In this document: piece by piece, positions 16,869-24,156 of the stretch | Numbering within the stretch: position 1 is the stretch's first letter | Layout of the letters: every line of letters begins with the position of its first letter | From: an uncultured Alphaproteobacteria bacterium | GTDB lineage: Bacteria; Pseudomonadota; Alphaproteobacteria; Rhizobiales; Ancalomicrobiaceae | DNA: 64,000 nt | NCBI GenBank assembly: GCA_937892955.1 | Contig: CALBKH010000044.1 | Span: 18,096 to 82,095 of the forward strand | Direction: 5' to 3' | Made by a program: the position numbers and the translations under genes | Notes under the pieces: model-generated | What the model saw: only the letters and a program-made list of their open reading frames with translations | Databases searched by the model: none | What the model was told of the DNA's origin: nothing

Positions 16869-17171
16869 TCATTCGTAGGTGCGGCAGACGCGGCGGGTGC
16901 CGATCACTTCGCCCCAGCGGTTGACCCGCTCCACCGTGGTGCAACGGCGCACCGGCTCCGAGTAGACGGTCTCGGCCTCGGCATAGGCCGGGCGCGAGGC
17001 CAGCGCCGAACCGATCACCAGACCGGCGGCGAGACCGCCGGCGCCCCAGCCCCAACCACCGCCGTGATGATGATGCGGGCCGGCGAGCGCCGAACCGGTG
17101 GAGGCGACGCCCGCGGTGGCGACGGTGAGGGCGACGAGGGCGGCGGTGAGGATCTTCTTCGAGGTCGACAT
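16869..17171 (-). CDS. small secreted His/Gly-rich protein, second tandem copy
   Basis: The protein (100 aa) is the paralogue of the one at 16361: an almost identical signal peptide (MSTSKKILTAALVALTVAT), a shorter histidine tract (HHHH), GWGWGAGGLAAGLVIGSALAS, an insert AETVYSEP, and the same C-terminus with VERVNRWGEVIGTRRVCRTYE. It carries its own ECF-type promoter, AAGGAGAG ribosome site and terminator. The unit gene plus promoter plus terminator was therefore duplicated as a block, and the copies have diverged mainly in the middle. A cell-envelope role is inferred from export and the link to an ECF system. Confidence 0.85.
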   Translation of the reverse strand: MSTSKKILTAALVALTVATAGVASTGSALAGPHHHHGGGWGWGAGGLAAGLVIGSALASRPAYAEAETVYSEPVRRCTTVERVNRWGEVIGTRRVCRTYE

Positions 17172-17221
17172 GGGGGCTCTCCTTGGGGTCGGGGCGAAGG
17201 CCTCGTTCTCGGCCCTCTTGT

Positions 17222-17254
17222 CCGTCTGTCGCGCCGACGAGCGATCCGGTTCAA
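17222..17254 (-). promoter_or_regulatory. ECF-type promoter of the second small gene
   Basis: TTGAACC (17248-17254) and GCGACAGACGG (17222-17232) on the minus strand are separated by 15 bases, as in front of the first copy and in front of the sigma gene. The motif ends about 50 bases from the start codon. Confidence 0.72.
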
Positions 17255-17329
17255 AGCGAAGGCGAAGTTTTTTTAGTGCCGGTCCGGCGGTCGCTCGAAC
17301 CGCCGCGCCCGCCCTGCGCGGCCGGCCGA

Positions 17330-17374
17330 AAACGACACCGCCCCGCCCTCCCGACAGGAAGGCGAGGCGGTGTC
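17330..17374 (-). terminator. intrinsic terminator after the serine protease gene
   Basis: GACACCGCC (17334-17342) pairs with GGCGGTGTC (17366-17374); read on the minus strand the stem is followed by GTTTTC. It lies 16 bases past the stop codon and separates the protease gene from the next promoter (17222-17254). Confidence 0.75.
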
Positions 17375-17390
17375 TCGGAGCGAGGCGACC

Positions 17391-19193
17391 TCAGCGGGCG
17401 CGCTTGGCGACCGCCCCGACCGCCGCTTCGGCATCGACCAGTCCGGCGCCGAAGATCGGGTCGCGGCCCTTCGGACCCAGATCGATCGCGGTCGCGGCGA
17501 GGATGCGCCGCGCCTCGTCCGGCGTCAGATCGGCGCGCTTCTCCACCAGGAGCGCGACGACACCCGATACTTCCGCGGCGGCCACCGAAGTGCCCGAGGT
17601 CAGGTCGTAGCCGCCCTGCGGCGTCGCCACCACGATGTCGACCCCCGGCGCCGTGACCAGCACGTGACCGCCGCGATTGGCCGCCGGCAGTACCCGATCG
17701 TCGGGATCGCTGGCGGTGACGGCGATGACGCCCGGGTCGGCGGCCGGGAAGAGCGGCGGCGATTGCGGTCCGGCGTTGCCGGCCGCCGCCACCGCGATGA
17801 CGCCGCGGTCGCGCGCTGCGCCGAGGGCGCGCGAGAGCAAAGTGTTCGACGGTCCGGCGAAACTCATCGACACGACCCGCGCCCCGCTCGCCACCGCCCA
17901 GTCCAGGCACTTGACCACGTGGAAGGTCGAACCCTGCGCCACGCCGTTGGCCGCAGGCGGACCGAAGGCGCGGGCGAGGAGCAGCCGCGCCGCCGGCGCC
18001 GCGCCGGAGAGGCGGACCCGCGCGGCGACGGCACCGGCCATCGCCGTGCCGTGGACGCCCGGCACCGCCGCGACGCCTTCGAGCGCGTCATAGGTGCCCT
18101 CGATCGCCCCGGCGAGCTCGGGATGGGTCTCGTCGGCGCCGGTGTCGATCACCGCCACCAACACGCCGGCCCCGAGCGCCCGCCCGTGGGCGGCGGGAAG
18201 ACGCAGCTTCTCCGCCGCATATTGCCCAGGAAGCGGCTGAGCCGGCCGCGGCGCGGTCGGCGAGCCGGCGGTGGCGACGACCGGTGCGGCCGTCGTCTGC
18301 GGCGCGACCGCGGCTTCGGCCGGGGCCGGAGCCGCGCCGGCCGGCACCGCAACCGGAATCGGAGCCGGCGCCTCGGGCGCCGGGGAGGGCGCGAGCGCCG
18401 GTGTGGCTTCGGCGGACGACGCCGGGGGAGGCGCTACCGCTGCCGCGGGCGCCGCGACCGGCGTCGGCTCGGCGCCGGCGGTCTGTTGCAGGGTGTAGAC
18501 CCAATTCGGCTGGGCGAAGGCGACCGATCGCTCGCGCTGGAGGCGGGTCAGAATCTGCGGCGTGGTGCGACCGTCGCGGGCGCGCACCCGGTGCAGCGTC
18601 GTCCCGGTGAGGTCGAGCGGCTCGCTCGCCAGCACCTCGAGGCCGAGACGGCGAGCCAGCGGATCGATCGACCCGTCGCTCTTCATCTCGATCAGCACCT
18701 CGCCGGCGACGAAGCGCGTCTCCGAGCGCGGCGGCACGCGGATGTTCGAGGGCGGCGTACGCTGCGCCTCGCGCGGCGGGCGCTTGCGCGGCGGCGGGGT
18801 GTCGCCGCCGCCATCCGACGGCGGCGCGACCCGGACGCGGCGCGGCGGCGGCGCATCGTCGTCGTCGCTCTCGATCACCCGAACCCGCCGCGGCCGATCC
18901 GAGCGCGACGGCGGTGCCTCTTCTTCGGCCCGCGCGCGCTGCGCCGCGGCGGCCCCGAGGAGACCGAGACCGATGCCCAGCCCGATCGCTCCGCCGACCC
19001 CCAGGCCACCGCCACCTCGGCGCGGACGAGGCCCGTCGCCATAGATCGGCGGCCGATTGTCGAAACTCTGAGCGACCGCCTCGACCGTCGGTACGAGGCA
19101 CGCGAAGACCGCCAGCGCCACGCCCGCGAGCAGGCCGCGGCGCGGCGCGAAGCGGCGCCTCGACATCGCATCGGGTTCGGATTTCTCCCGCAT
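17391..19193 (-). CDS. exported subtilisin-like serine protease (S8) with prodomain
   Basis: The protein (600 aa) has a signal peptide (residues 18-42), a glycine-zipper-like stretch (GGGLGVGGAIGLGIGLGLLG, 61-80), an acidic/proline-rich spacer, a fervidolysin-like prodomain (about 157-237, FVAGEVLIEMK to FAQPNWVYTL), an Ala/Pro linker (240-320) and a catalytic domain (about 325-600). The triad is Asp350 (VAVIDTG), His381 (GVHGTAMAG) and Ser536 (SGTSVAAAEVSG); Asn473 (AGNAG) is the oxyanion residue. It acts outside the cytoplasm. It follows the sigma and anti-sigma genes with a 58-base gap, so it may be part of the same response, for example in processing envelope proteins. The start is preceded by GGAGGGAACG. 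Confidence 0.93.
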   Translation of the reverse strand: MREKSEPDAMSRRRFAPRRGLLAGVALAVFACLVPTVEAVAQSFDNRPPIYGDGPRPRRGGGGLGVGGAIGLGIGLGLLGAAAAQRARAEEEAPPSRSDRPRRVRVIESDDDDAPPPRRVRVAPPSDGGGDTPPPRKRPPREAQRTPPSNIRVPPRSETRFVAGEVLIEMKSDGSIDPLARRLGLEVLASEPLDLTGTTLHRVRARDGRTTPQILTRLQRERSVAFAQPNWVYTLQQTAGAEPTPVAAPAAAVAPPPASSAEATPALAPSPAPEAPAPIPVAVPAGAAPAPAEAAVAPQTTAAPVVATAGSPTAPRPAQPLPGQYAAEKLRLPAAHGRALGAGVLVAVIDTGADETHPELAGAIEGTYDALEGVAAVPGVHGTAMAGAVAARVRLSGAAPAARLLLARAFGPPAANGVAQGSTFHVVKCLDWAVASGARVVSMSFAGPSNTLLSRALGAARDRGVIAVAAAGNAGPQSPPLFPAADPGVIAVTASDPDDRVLPAANRGGHVLVTAPGVDIVVATPQGGYDLTSGTSVAAAEVSGVVALLVEKRADLTPDEARRILAATAIDLGPKGRDPIFGAGLVDAEAAVGAVAKRAR

Positions 19194-19251
19194 CGTTCCC
19201 TCCTCGACTTCTCGTTCGAACCGACGACCCGTGGCCGGCCCGGGCGGCGCC

Positions 19252-19920
19252 TCACCGCACCGCCTGGACGAAATTCACCAGACCCGTCTCGGCCTTCATC
19301 GCCGCGGCCACCGCCGCCGCATCCGCACCGGGAGCGAGCCGCAGGCGATAGAAGCCGTTGGCCTTCGGCCCCTCGGCGAGGCTCGCGCTGTGCCGCTTCA
19401 GGAAGGCCGAGACCGCCTCCATCTTCGCCTCCGCGGCGAAGGCGACGAGGATCGACGGCCCCATGGATGTCGTCTCGCCCTGCGAGGCGGTGCCGTAGTT
19501 CGACCCCGCCCGCTCGCCGACGAGACCGGTGAGCGCCACCGACTGGATCGCCACCAGCGCCACCACCGCGGCGGCCGCATAGGCGAGTTTGCGCGGCGCG
19601 AGGCCGGCGAGGAAGTCGCCGAGCCGATCCATCAGCCCGGCCTTGATCGCCGCGAGCGGTCGCGCCGGCTGCGGCATCGCCTCGATGCCGGCCATCAGCT
19701 TGTCGAAGGCGCGCGCCGAGGCGGGCAGGATCGCCTCGTTGGCGGCGATCGTCTCGGCCATCTCCTCGCGCACCAGCTCGAGCCGGCGCGCCAGTTCGGG
19801 GTCTTCGGCCAGAGCCGCGTCGACCCGACGCTTCTCGGCGGGCGCGAGACGCCCGTTGGCGTACCAGGGCAGGAGATCCTCGATCTCGCCACGGCCCTTT
19901 TCGGCGATCGTCTCGTTCAT
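19252..19920 (-). CDS. membrane-anchored anti-sigma factor
   Basis: This 222-residue protein starts at an ATG that overlaps the sigma stop codon (ATGA). The cytoplasmic N-terminus has the anti-sigma helix pattern (DLLPWYANGRLAPAEKRRVDAALAEDPELARRLELVREE). There is no zinc-binding HxxxCxxC motif, so it is a non-ZAS type. One membrane helix is seen at about 114-136 (LAYAAAAVVALVAIQSVALTGLVG). The rest is periplasmic and ends with a domain that resembles a small alpha/beta unit (ILVAFAAEAKMEAVSAFLKRHSASL). It probably holds the ECF factor until an envelope signal is sensed. Confidence 0.85.
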   Translation of the reverse strand: MNETIAEKGRGEIEDLLPWYANGRLAPAEKRRVDAALAEDPELARRLELVREEMAETIAANEAILPASARAFDKLMAGIEAMPQPARPLAAIKAGLMDRLGDFLAGLAPRKLAYAAAAVVALVAIQSVALTGLVGERAGSNYGTASQGETTSMGPSILVAFAAEAKMEAVSAFLKRHSASLAEGPKANGFYRLRLAPGADAAAVAAAMKAETGLVNFVQAVR

Positions 19921-20477
19921 GGCCAACCTCGATCGATACCGGCCGCCTGGAGCAGCTCGGCGAGTTTCTTGCGGGCGTGGAAGAGGCGGGTCTTCACCGT
20001 TCCCTCCGGGATGCCGACGATCTCCGCCACCTCCTCGACCGAGGTCTCGTGATAGTAGACGAGATCGAGAACCTCGCGGTGCTCCGCCGTCAGCCGCTCC
20101 ATGCAGAGCCGGATCACGGCTCCCTTGTCGGCCTTCTGCGAGATCACCTCGGGCGTGTCGGCGTCGTCGGCGATGCCGGCGGCCCATTCCTCGTCGAGCC
20201 CCAGGTCGCGCCGGCGCCGGAGCGCCGAGAGCGCCTTGAAGCGGGCGATCGACATCAGCCAGGTCGTGACCTGCGATCGTCCCGAGAATGTGCCGGCGTC
20301 ACGCCAGACGTCGAGAAAGGTGTCGCTCACCGCATCCTCCGCCACCGCCTCGTCGCGGACCATCCGCAGCACGAAGCGATGGATCTTGAGCTGGTGCCGC
20401 GAGAACAGCACCCGCATCGCCAGTCGGTCGCCGGCGGCGATCCGTTGGAGGAGATCCTCGTCCGAATTCGTCGTCAT
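19917..20477 (-). CDS. ECF RNA polymerase sigma factor
   Basis: The protein (186 aa) has both conserved regions of the ECF group. Region 2 is residues 18-90 (FSRHQLKIHRFVLRMVRDEAVAEDAVSDTFLDVW, with ARFKALSALRR). Region 4 is about 120-180 (LTAEHREVLDLVYYHETSVEEVAEIVGIPEGTVKTRLFHARKKL). It lacks a long C-terminal extension. It directs transcription of a small set of genes. The upstream region carries the same TTGAACC / GCGACAGACGG motif that precedes two small secreted protein genes, so it is likely autoregulated. The anti-sigma gene overlaps its end. It is not an EcfG-type general stress factor by context: no phyR or nepR neighbour is present. Confidence 0.94.
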   Translation of the reverse strand: MTTNSDEDLLQRIAAGDRLAMRVLFSRHQLKIHRFVLRMVRDEAVAEDAVSDTFLDVWRDAGTFSGRSQVTTWLMSIARFKALSALRRRRDLGLDEEWAAGIADDADTPEVISQKADKGAVIRLCMERLTAEHREVLDLVYYHETSVEEVAEIVGIPEGTVKTRLFHARKKLAELLQAAGIDRGWP

Positions 20478-20789
20478 GTCCGGGTCCGTGCCGACCGTTC
20501 GACCGTCTGTCGCGGCGGCGGGGCAAGAGGTTCAAGTCGATCGCGAAAAATCTCGCACCCGGTCGGTCGACCGCCGCGGCGGCGCCGACCCGTGCGTGAA
20601 CGATAGGTCGGACCGAGCCGTCCGGCGAGCCGAAAATCACGGGAAGATCGCGCGACGATCGGCGTCCGCCGGTTCGCCTCCGCACACTTGCCAATCCTCG
20701 ATCGAGGGTCGAGGATCGCGCCGGACCGGACCGGCCTCCGCGGGGCACCCGCCCGGAGGGCGCCGGCGACGGTTGGAGGACGCCCCACC
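20478..20789. other. divergent promoter region between the ECF operon and the FAD oxidase operon
   Basis: This 312-base gap holds no gene. Near the ECF start lies the sigma-controlled promoter motif (20503-20535). In front of the plus-strand gene is a GGAGG ribosome site. The strand-neutral centre has an AT-rich patch (GCGAAAAATCTCGC at about 20543-20556, itself a short inverted repeat GCGA/TCGC). Confidence 0.5.
20503..20535 (-). promoter_or_regulatory. ECF-type autoregulatory promoter of the sigma operon
   Basis: On the minus strand TTGAACC (20529-20535) and GCGACAGACGG (20503-20513) are separated by 15 bases, ending about 25 bases before the sigma start codon. The match to the promoters of the two small secreted protein genes is 18 of 18 conserved motif positions with the same spacer length, while the spacer sequence differs. 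Confidence 0.72.
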
Positions 20790-22412
20790 ATGACCGACGA
20801 TCTGGGCCGAGGCCGGCGCCGCTGGAACGGCTGGGGCGGCGAGGGAACCGACTTTCCGCTGAAGCCGAAGGCCCTCGCCTTCCTCGCCGATCGGCTCGGC
20901 GGACCGGGCACCCGGCTCCCCGACGCCACCCTCGACGCGGTGATCGCCCGGGTGCCGCCCTCGCGCCTGCCGCTCCACCCGCTGGTCTCGACCGACCCGG
21001 AGACGCGCGTCCGCAACGCCCGCGGCCATTCCTTCCCCGATTGGCTGGCTCTGCGCTCCGGCCGCTTCGAGCGCTTCCCCGACGGCGTCGCGCTGCCCAC
21101 CACCGGCGCCGAGGTCGGCGACGTCCTGCGCTGGGCCCATCACGCCGGCTTCACCGTGATCGTCCGCGGCGGCGGCACCTCGGTCGCCGGTCACGTCGAC
21201 ATCCCCGCGAGCGCCACGCCCGTCCTCGTCCTGTCGCTCGAGCGCCTCGATCGGCTGATGCACCTCGATCCCGAGAGCCGCATCGCCACCTTCGGCGCCG
21301 GCGCCACCGGCCCGGCGATCGAGCGGCAGCTGGCGACCCGCGGCTTCACCCTCGGCCATTTCCCCCAGTCGTGGGAACTGTCGACCGTCGGCGGCTGGGT
21401 CGCCGCCCGCTCCTCCGGCCAGCAATCGCGCCGCTACGGCCGCATCGAACAGCTCTTCGCCGGCGGTCGCATCGAAACTCCACACGGCTCTTGGCGGCTG
21501 CCGTCCGTCCCGGCCTCGGCCGCCGGCCCGGACCTGCGCGAGATGGTGCTCGGCAGCGAGGGCCGCATCGGCGCCCTGACCGAGGTCGACCTGCGCGTCA
21601 CCCCCACGGCCGAGCACGAGTCCTTTCACGTCGCCTTCCTGCCCTCCTGGGAGGCCGGCGTCGCCCTCCTCCACCGGCTGATCGACCGCGAGGTGCCGCT
21701 GTCGATGATGCGGCTCTCCAACCCGCACGAGACCGTCGCCCATCTGGCGCTCGGCGGCGACCATCCGCTCTTCGCCGTCTTCGATCACGCCGTGACCGCC
21801 CTCGGGGCGAAACCGGGCGCCCGCACCATGTTCACCTTCGGCGTCACCGGACCGAAGCGGCGGGCGCGGCGGGCGCTCTCCGAGGCGCTCTCGGCGATCC
21901 GCGGCTTCGGCGGCGTCACCCTGGCGCACGGCGCGATGGGAAAGATCTGGGAACACTCCCGTTTCCGCTCGCCCTATTTCCGCAACGGCCTGTGGGAACA
22001 CGGCTATTCGGTCGACACGGTGGAGACCGCGGTCGACTGGAGCCGGGTCGACGCGACCATGGCGGCGGTCGAGACGGCGATCCGCACCGCCGCGGGCGGC
22101 GAACCGATCCTCGTCTTCTCCCACCTCTCCCACGTCTACGCCCAGGGCTGCAGCGTCTACACCACCTACGTCTTCGCGAACGCCGGCGACTACGACACGC
22201 TGGCGTCGCGTTGGCGTGCCCTGAAGACCGCCGCCTCCGACGCCATCGTCGCCTCGGGCGGCACCATCAGCCACCAACACGGGGTCGGCCGCGATCACGC
22301 TCCTTGGCTCGTCCACGAGAAGGGCGATCAGGGCCTGGCGGCGATCCGCGCCGTCGTCGACGCCTTCGACCCCGAGCACCGGCTGAACCCCGGCTGTCTC
22401 CTGGAGGATTGA
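20790..22412 (+). CDS. alkyldihydroxyacetonephosphate-synthase-like FAD-binding oxidase
   Basis: The protein (540 aa) has a FAD_binding_4 domain and a C-terminal oxidase domain of the AGPS/GlcD type. Marks are RWNGWG near the N-terminus, the FAD motif VRGGGTSVAGHV (about 133-144), FPQSWELSTVGGWVAARSSGQQS, SHVYAQGCSVYTTYVF and the active-site ISHQHGVGRDHAPWL (about 495). In eukaryotes AGPS makes the ether bond of plasmalogens; bacterial homologues more often pair, as here, with a glycerol-3-phosphate dehydrogenase and a sugar kinase, and their substrate is not settled. The ATG at 20790 has a GGAGG site and abuts glpD directly (TGA then ATG). Confidence 0.85.
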   Translation: MTDDLGRGRRRWNGWGGEGTDFPLKPKALAFLADRLGGPGTRLPDATLDAVIARVPPSRLPLHPLVSTDPETRVRNARGHSFPDWLALRSGRFERFPDGVALPTTGAEVGDVLRWAHHAGFTVIVRGGGTSVAGHVDIPASATPVLVLSLERLDRLMHLDPESRIATFGAGATGPAIERQLATRGFTLGHFPQSWELSTVGGWVAARSSGQQSRRYGRIEQLFAGGRIETPHGSWRLPSVPASAAGPDLREMVLGSEGRIGALTEVDLRVTPTAEHESFHVAFLPSWEAGVALLHRLIDREVPLSMMRLSNPHETVAHLALGGDHPLFAVFDHAVTALGAKPGARTMFTFGVTGPKRRARRALSEALSAIRGFGGVTLAHGAMGKIWEHSRFRSPYFRNGLWEHGYSVDTVETAVDWSRVDATMAAVETAIRTAAGGEPILVFSHLSHVYAQGCSVYTTYVFANAGDYDTLASRWRALKTAASDAIVASGGTISHQHGVGRDHAPWLVHEKGDQGLAAIRAVVDAFDPEHRLNPGCLLED

Positions 22413-24014
22413 ATGCTCGGCCCGCGCCCCACCCTCGCCGACCTCGCCGCCGAACGCTTCGACCTGATCGTCGTCGGCGGCGGCATCTCCGGCGCCGGCA
22501 TCCTGCTCGAAGCGGCGCGTCGCGGCGTGAAGACCCTGCTGGTCGAGCAGGCCGACTTCGCCTCCGGCGCCTCCTCGCGCTCCTCCAAGATGGTCCACGG
22601 CGGCTTACGCTACATCCCGCAGGGCCGGCTCGGCCTCACCCGCGACGCCCTCCTCGAGCGCGAGCGCCTCGTCGCCGAACTGCCCGATCTGGTGATCCGC
22701 CAGCCCTACGCCTACGTCGTCCGCCGCGGCGTCTTCCCCGGCCGCTGGCCGCTCGAACTGGTGCTCGGCCTCTACGACGCCATGGCCGGCATCCGCGACC
22801 ACCACTGGCTCGGCCGCGACGCCACCCTCGCCCGCATCCCCGGCCTCGCACCGGAGGGTCTCGTCGGAGCCATGGTCTACACCGACGCGCTCACCGACGA
22901 CGCCCGGCTGGTGCTGCGCATCCTGCACGAGGCGGCGGCCGAGGGCGGACGCATGATCAACCATGTGCGGGTCACGGCGACCCGGCAGGGTGCCGACGAG
23001 TTCGCCGTCGAGGTCCACGATACGCTCGCCGGCACCACCGCGACGCTCTCCGCCGCCCGGGTGATCCGCGCCGGCGGCCCCTGGGTCGGCGAGGTGGCGG
23101 GAGAGGCGAAGAAGATCCGCCCCTTGCGCGGCAGCCACCTGTTCTTCACCCGCGACCGCCTGCCCCTGAGCGATTGCGTCGCCGCCGCCCACCCGCGCGA
23201 CCGCCGCCCGGTCTACGCCTTCCCCTGGGCGGGCGCGACCTGCGTCGGCACCACCGACCTCGATCACGCCACGCCGCTGTCGCGCGAGCCGCGGGCGACG
23301 GTCGAGGAGATGGACTATCTCCTCGAATTCCTCGCCCGCGAGTTCCCCGAGCGACGGCTCGGCCGCGACGACGTCATCGCCACCCAGGCCGGCATCCGCC
23401 CGGTGGTGCCCTCCGGCAAGGGGCTGAATCCGTCGCAGGAGAGCCGCGACCATTCGGTCTGGCATCACGGCGGCGAGGTGTTGGTCGCCGGCGGCAAGCT
23501 CACCACCTTCCGCCTCATCGCCCTCGACGCGCTCGCCGCCGCCGGTCTGATCGACGCCGCCGAACGCAAGCGGGCGCGACGCACGAAGGAGCGCCTCTTC
23601 CGCCACGCCGTCGCTTTTCCCGACCGTCTCGGTCATCCGACCGCGCCGCTCCCCGAGGGGGAGGCGCTGATCGAGGCGTTCGCCTGGACGCTCGACCACG
23701 AGATGGTCGGCCGGCTCGACGACCTCCTCGCCCGCCGCCTGCGCCTCCTCCCCGCGCGTCCGGCGGCCCTCGTCCCCCTCCTCGCGACCATCGAACCGTT
23801 CTGCCGCGACCGCCTCGGTTGGGACGCGACGCGCTGGCACGCCGAGGTGGCGCGGCTCGCCGAGATCGCCGAAGATGTCTACGGCCTGCCGACGGGGGAC
23901 GTTCGCGCAATTCGAGGCGACGGTTTTCGGCCTTCGCAGCCGCCTCCGAATTCGACCGGGCCAGAAGCCGTCATCCCCGGCCGGAGCGAAGCGGAGGGGA
24001 AGGGGATCCGATGA
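22413..24014 (+). CDS. glycerol-3-phosphate dehydrogenase/oxidase (GlpD family) with repeat-derived tail
   Basis: A membrane-linked FAD enzyme that oxidises glycerol-3-phosphate or a related polyol phosphate to the ketone. It shows the FAD-binding IVVGGGISGAGILLEAARRG (residues 16-35), SSKMVHGGLRYI, and PVYAFPWAGATCVGTTD, and it ends with the family's C-terminal domain at about residue 490. The remaining ~30 residues (from RGDGFRPSQ on) come from a palindromic repeat (23968-24079) that reads through before the stop codon. It starts one base after the preceding stop, so these two genes are one transcript. It is named by family; with the neighbours, the true substrate could be a polyol phosphate other than glycerol-3-P. 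Confidence 0.88.
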   Translation: MLGPRPTLADLAAERFDLIVVGGGISGAGILLEAARRGVKTLLVEQADFASGASSRSSKMVHGGLRYIPQGRLGLTRDALLERERLVAELPDLVIRQPYAYVVRRGVFPGRWPLELVLGLYDAMAGIRDHHWLGRDATLARIPGLAPEGLVGAMVYTDALTDDARLVLRILHEAAAEGGRMINHVRVTATRQGADEFAVEVHDTLAGTTATLSAARVIRAGGPWVGEVAGEAKKIRPLRGSHLFFTRDRLPLSDCVAAAHPRDRRPVYAFPWAGATCVGTTDLDHATPLSREPRATVEEMDYLLEFLAREFPERRLGRDDVIATQAGIRPVVPSGKGLNPSQESRDHSVWHHGGEVLVAGGKLTTFRLIALDALAAAGLIDAAERKRARRTKERLFRHAVAFPDRLGHPTAPLPEGEALIEAFAWTLDHEMVGRLDDLLARRLRLLPARPAALVPLLATIEPFCRDRLGWDATRWHAEVARLAEIAEDVYGLPTGDVRAIRGDGFRPSQPPPNSTGPEAVIPGRSEAEGKGIR

Positions 24015-24079
24015 TGTTCCGTCGAGTCGAGAGGCCGATGGGTCCCCTTCCCTCGCCTCCGGCTCGCCGGGGACGACGG
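23968..24079. repeat. palindromic repeat element within the glpD 3' end and the following gap
   Basis: The left arm CCGTCATCCCCGG (23968 on), continuing AGCGAAGCGGAGGGGAAGGGGA, is mirrored by a right arm ending in CCGGGGACGACGG (to 24079). Together they form an imperfect hairpin of about 40 bp per arm with a 30-base centre. The same left-arm sequence occurs at the right end of the window (63943-63980). Elements of this GTCATCCCCGG type are common in Rhizobiales genomes. This copy overlaps the last ~15 codons of glpD. Confidence 0.8.
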
Positions 24080-24156
24080 CCGAGTTCGGGGCAACGAAGT
24101 CGAAAAGTCGAGGCTCCGGCGAACGGCGTGACGGTCCCGACGGGGGAGAGGGCGGC

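Noticed and set aside
23875..24156. Possible N-terminal extension of the FGGY kinase
   Set aside because: It spans the repeat element and the end of glpD. The family's N-terminus starts at 24157.
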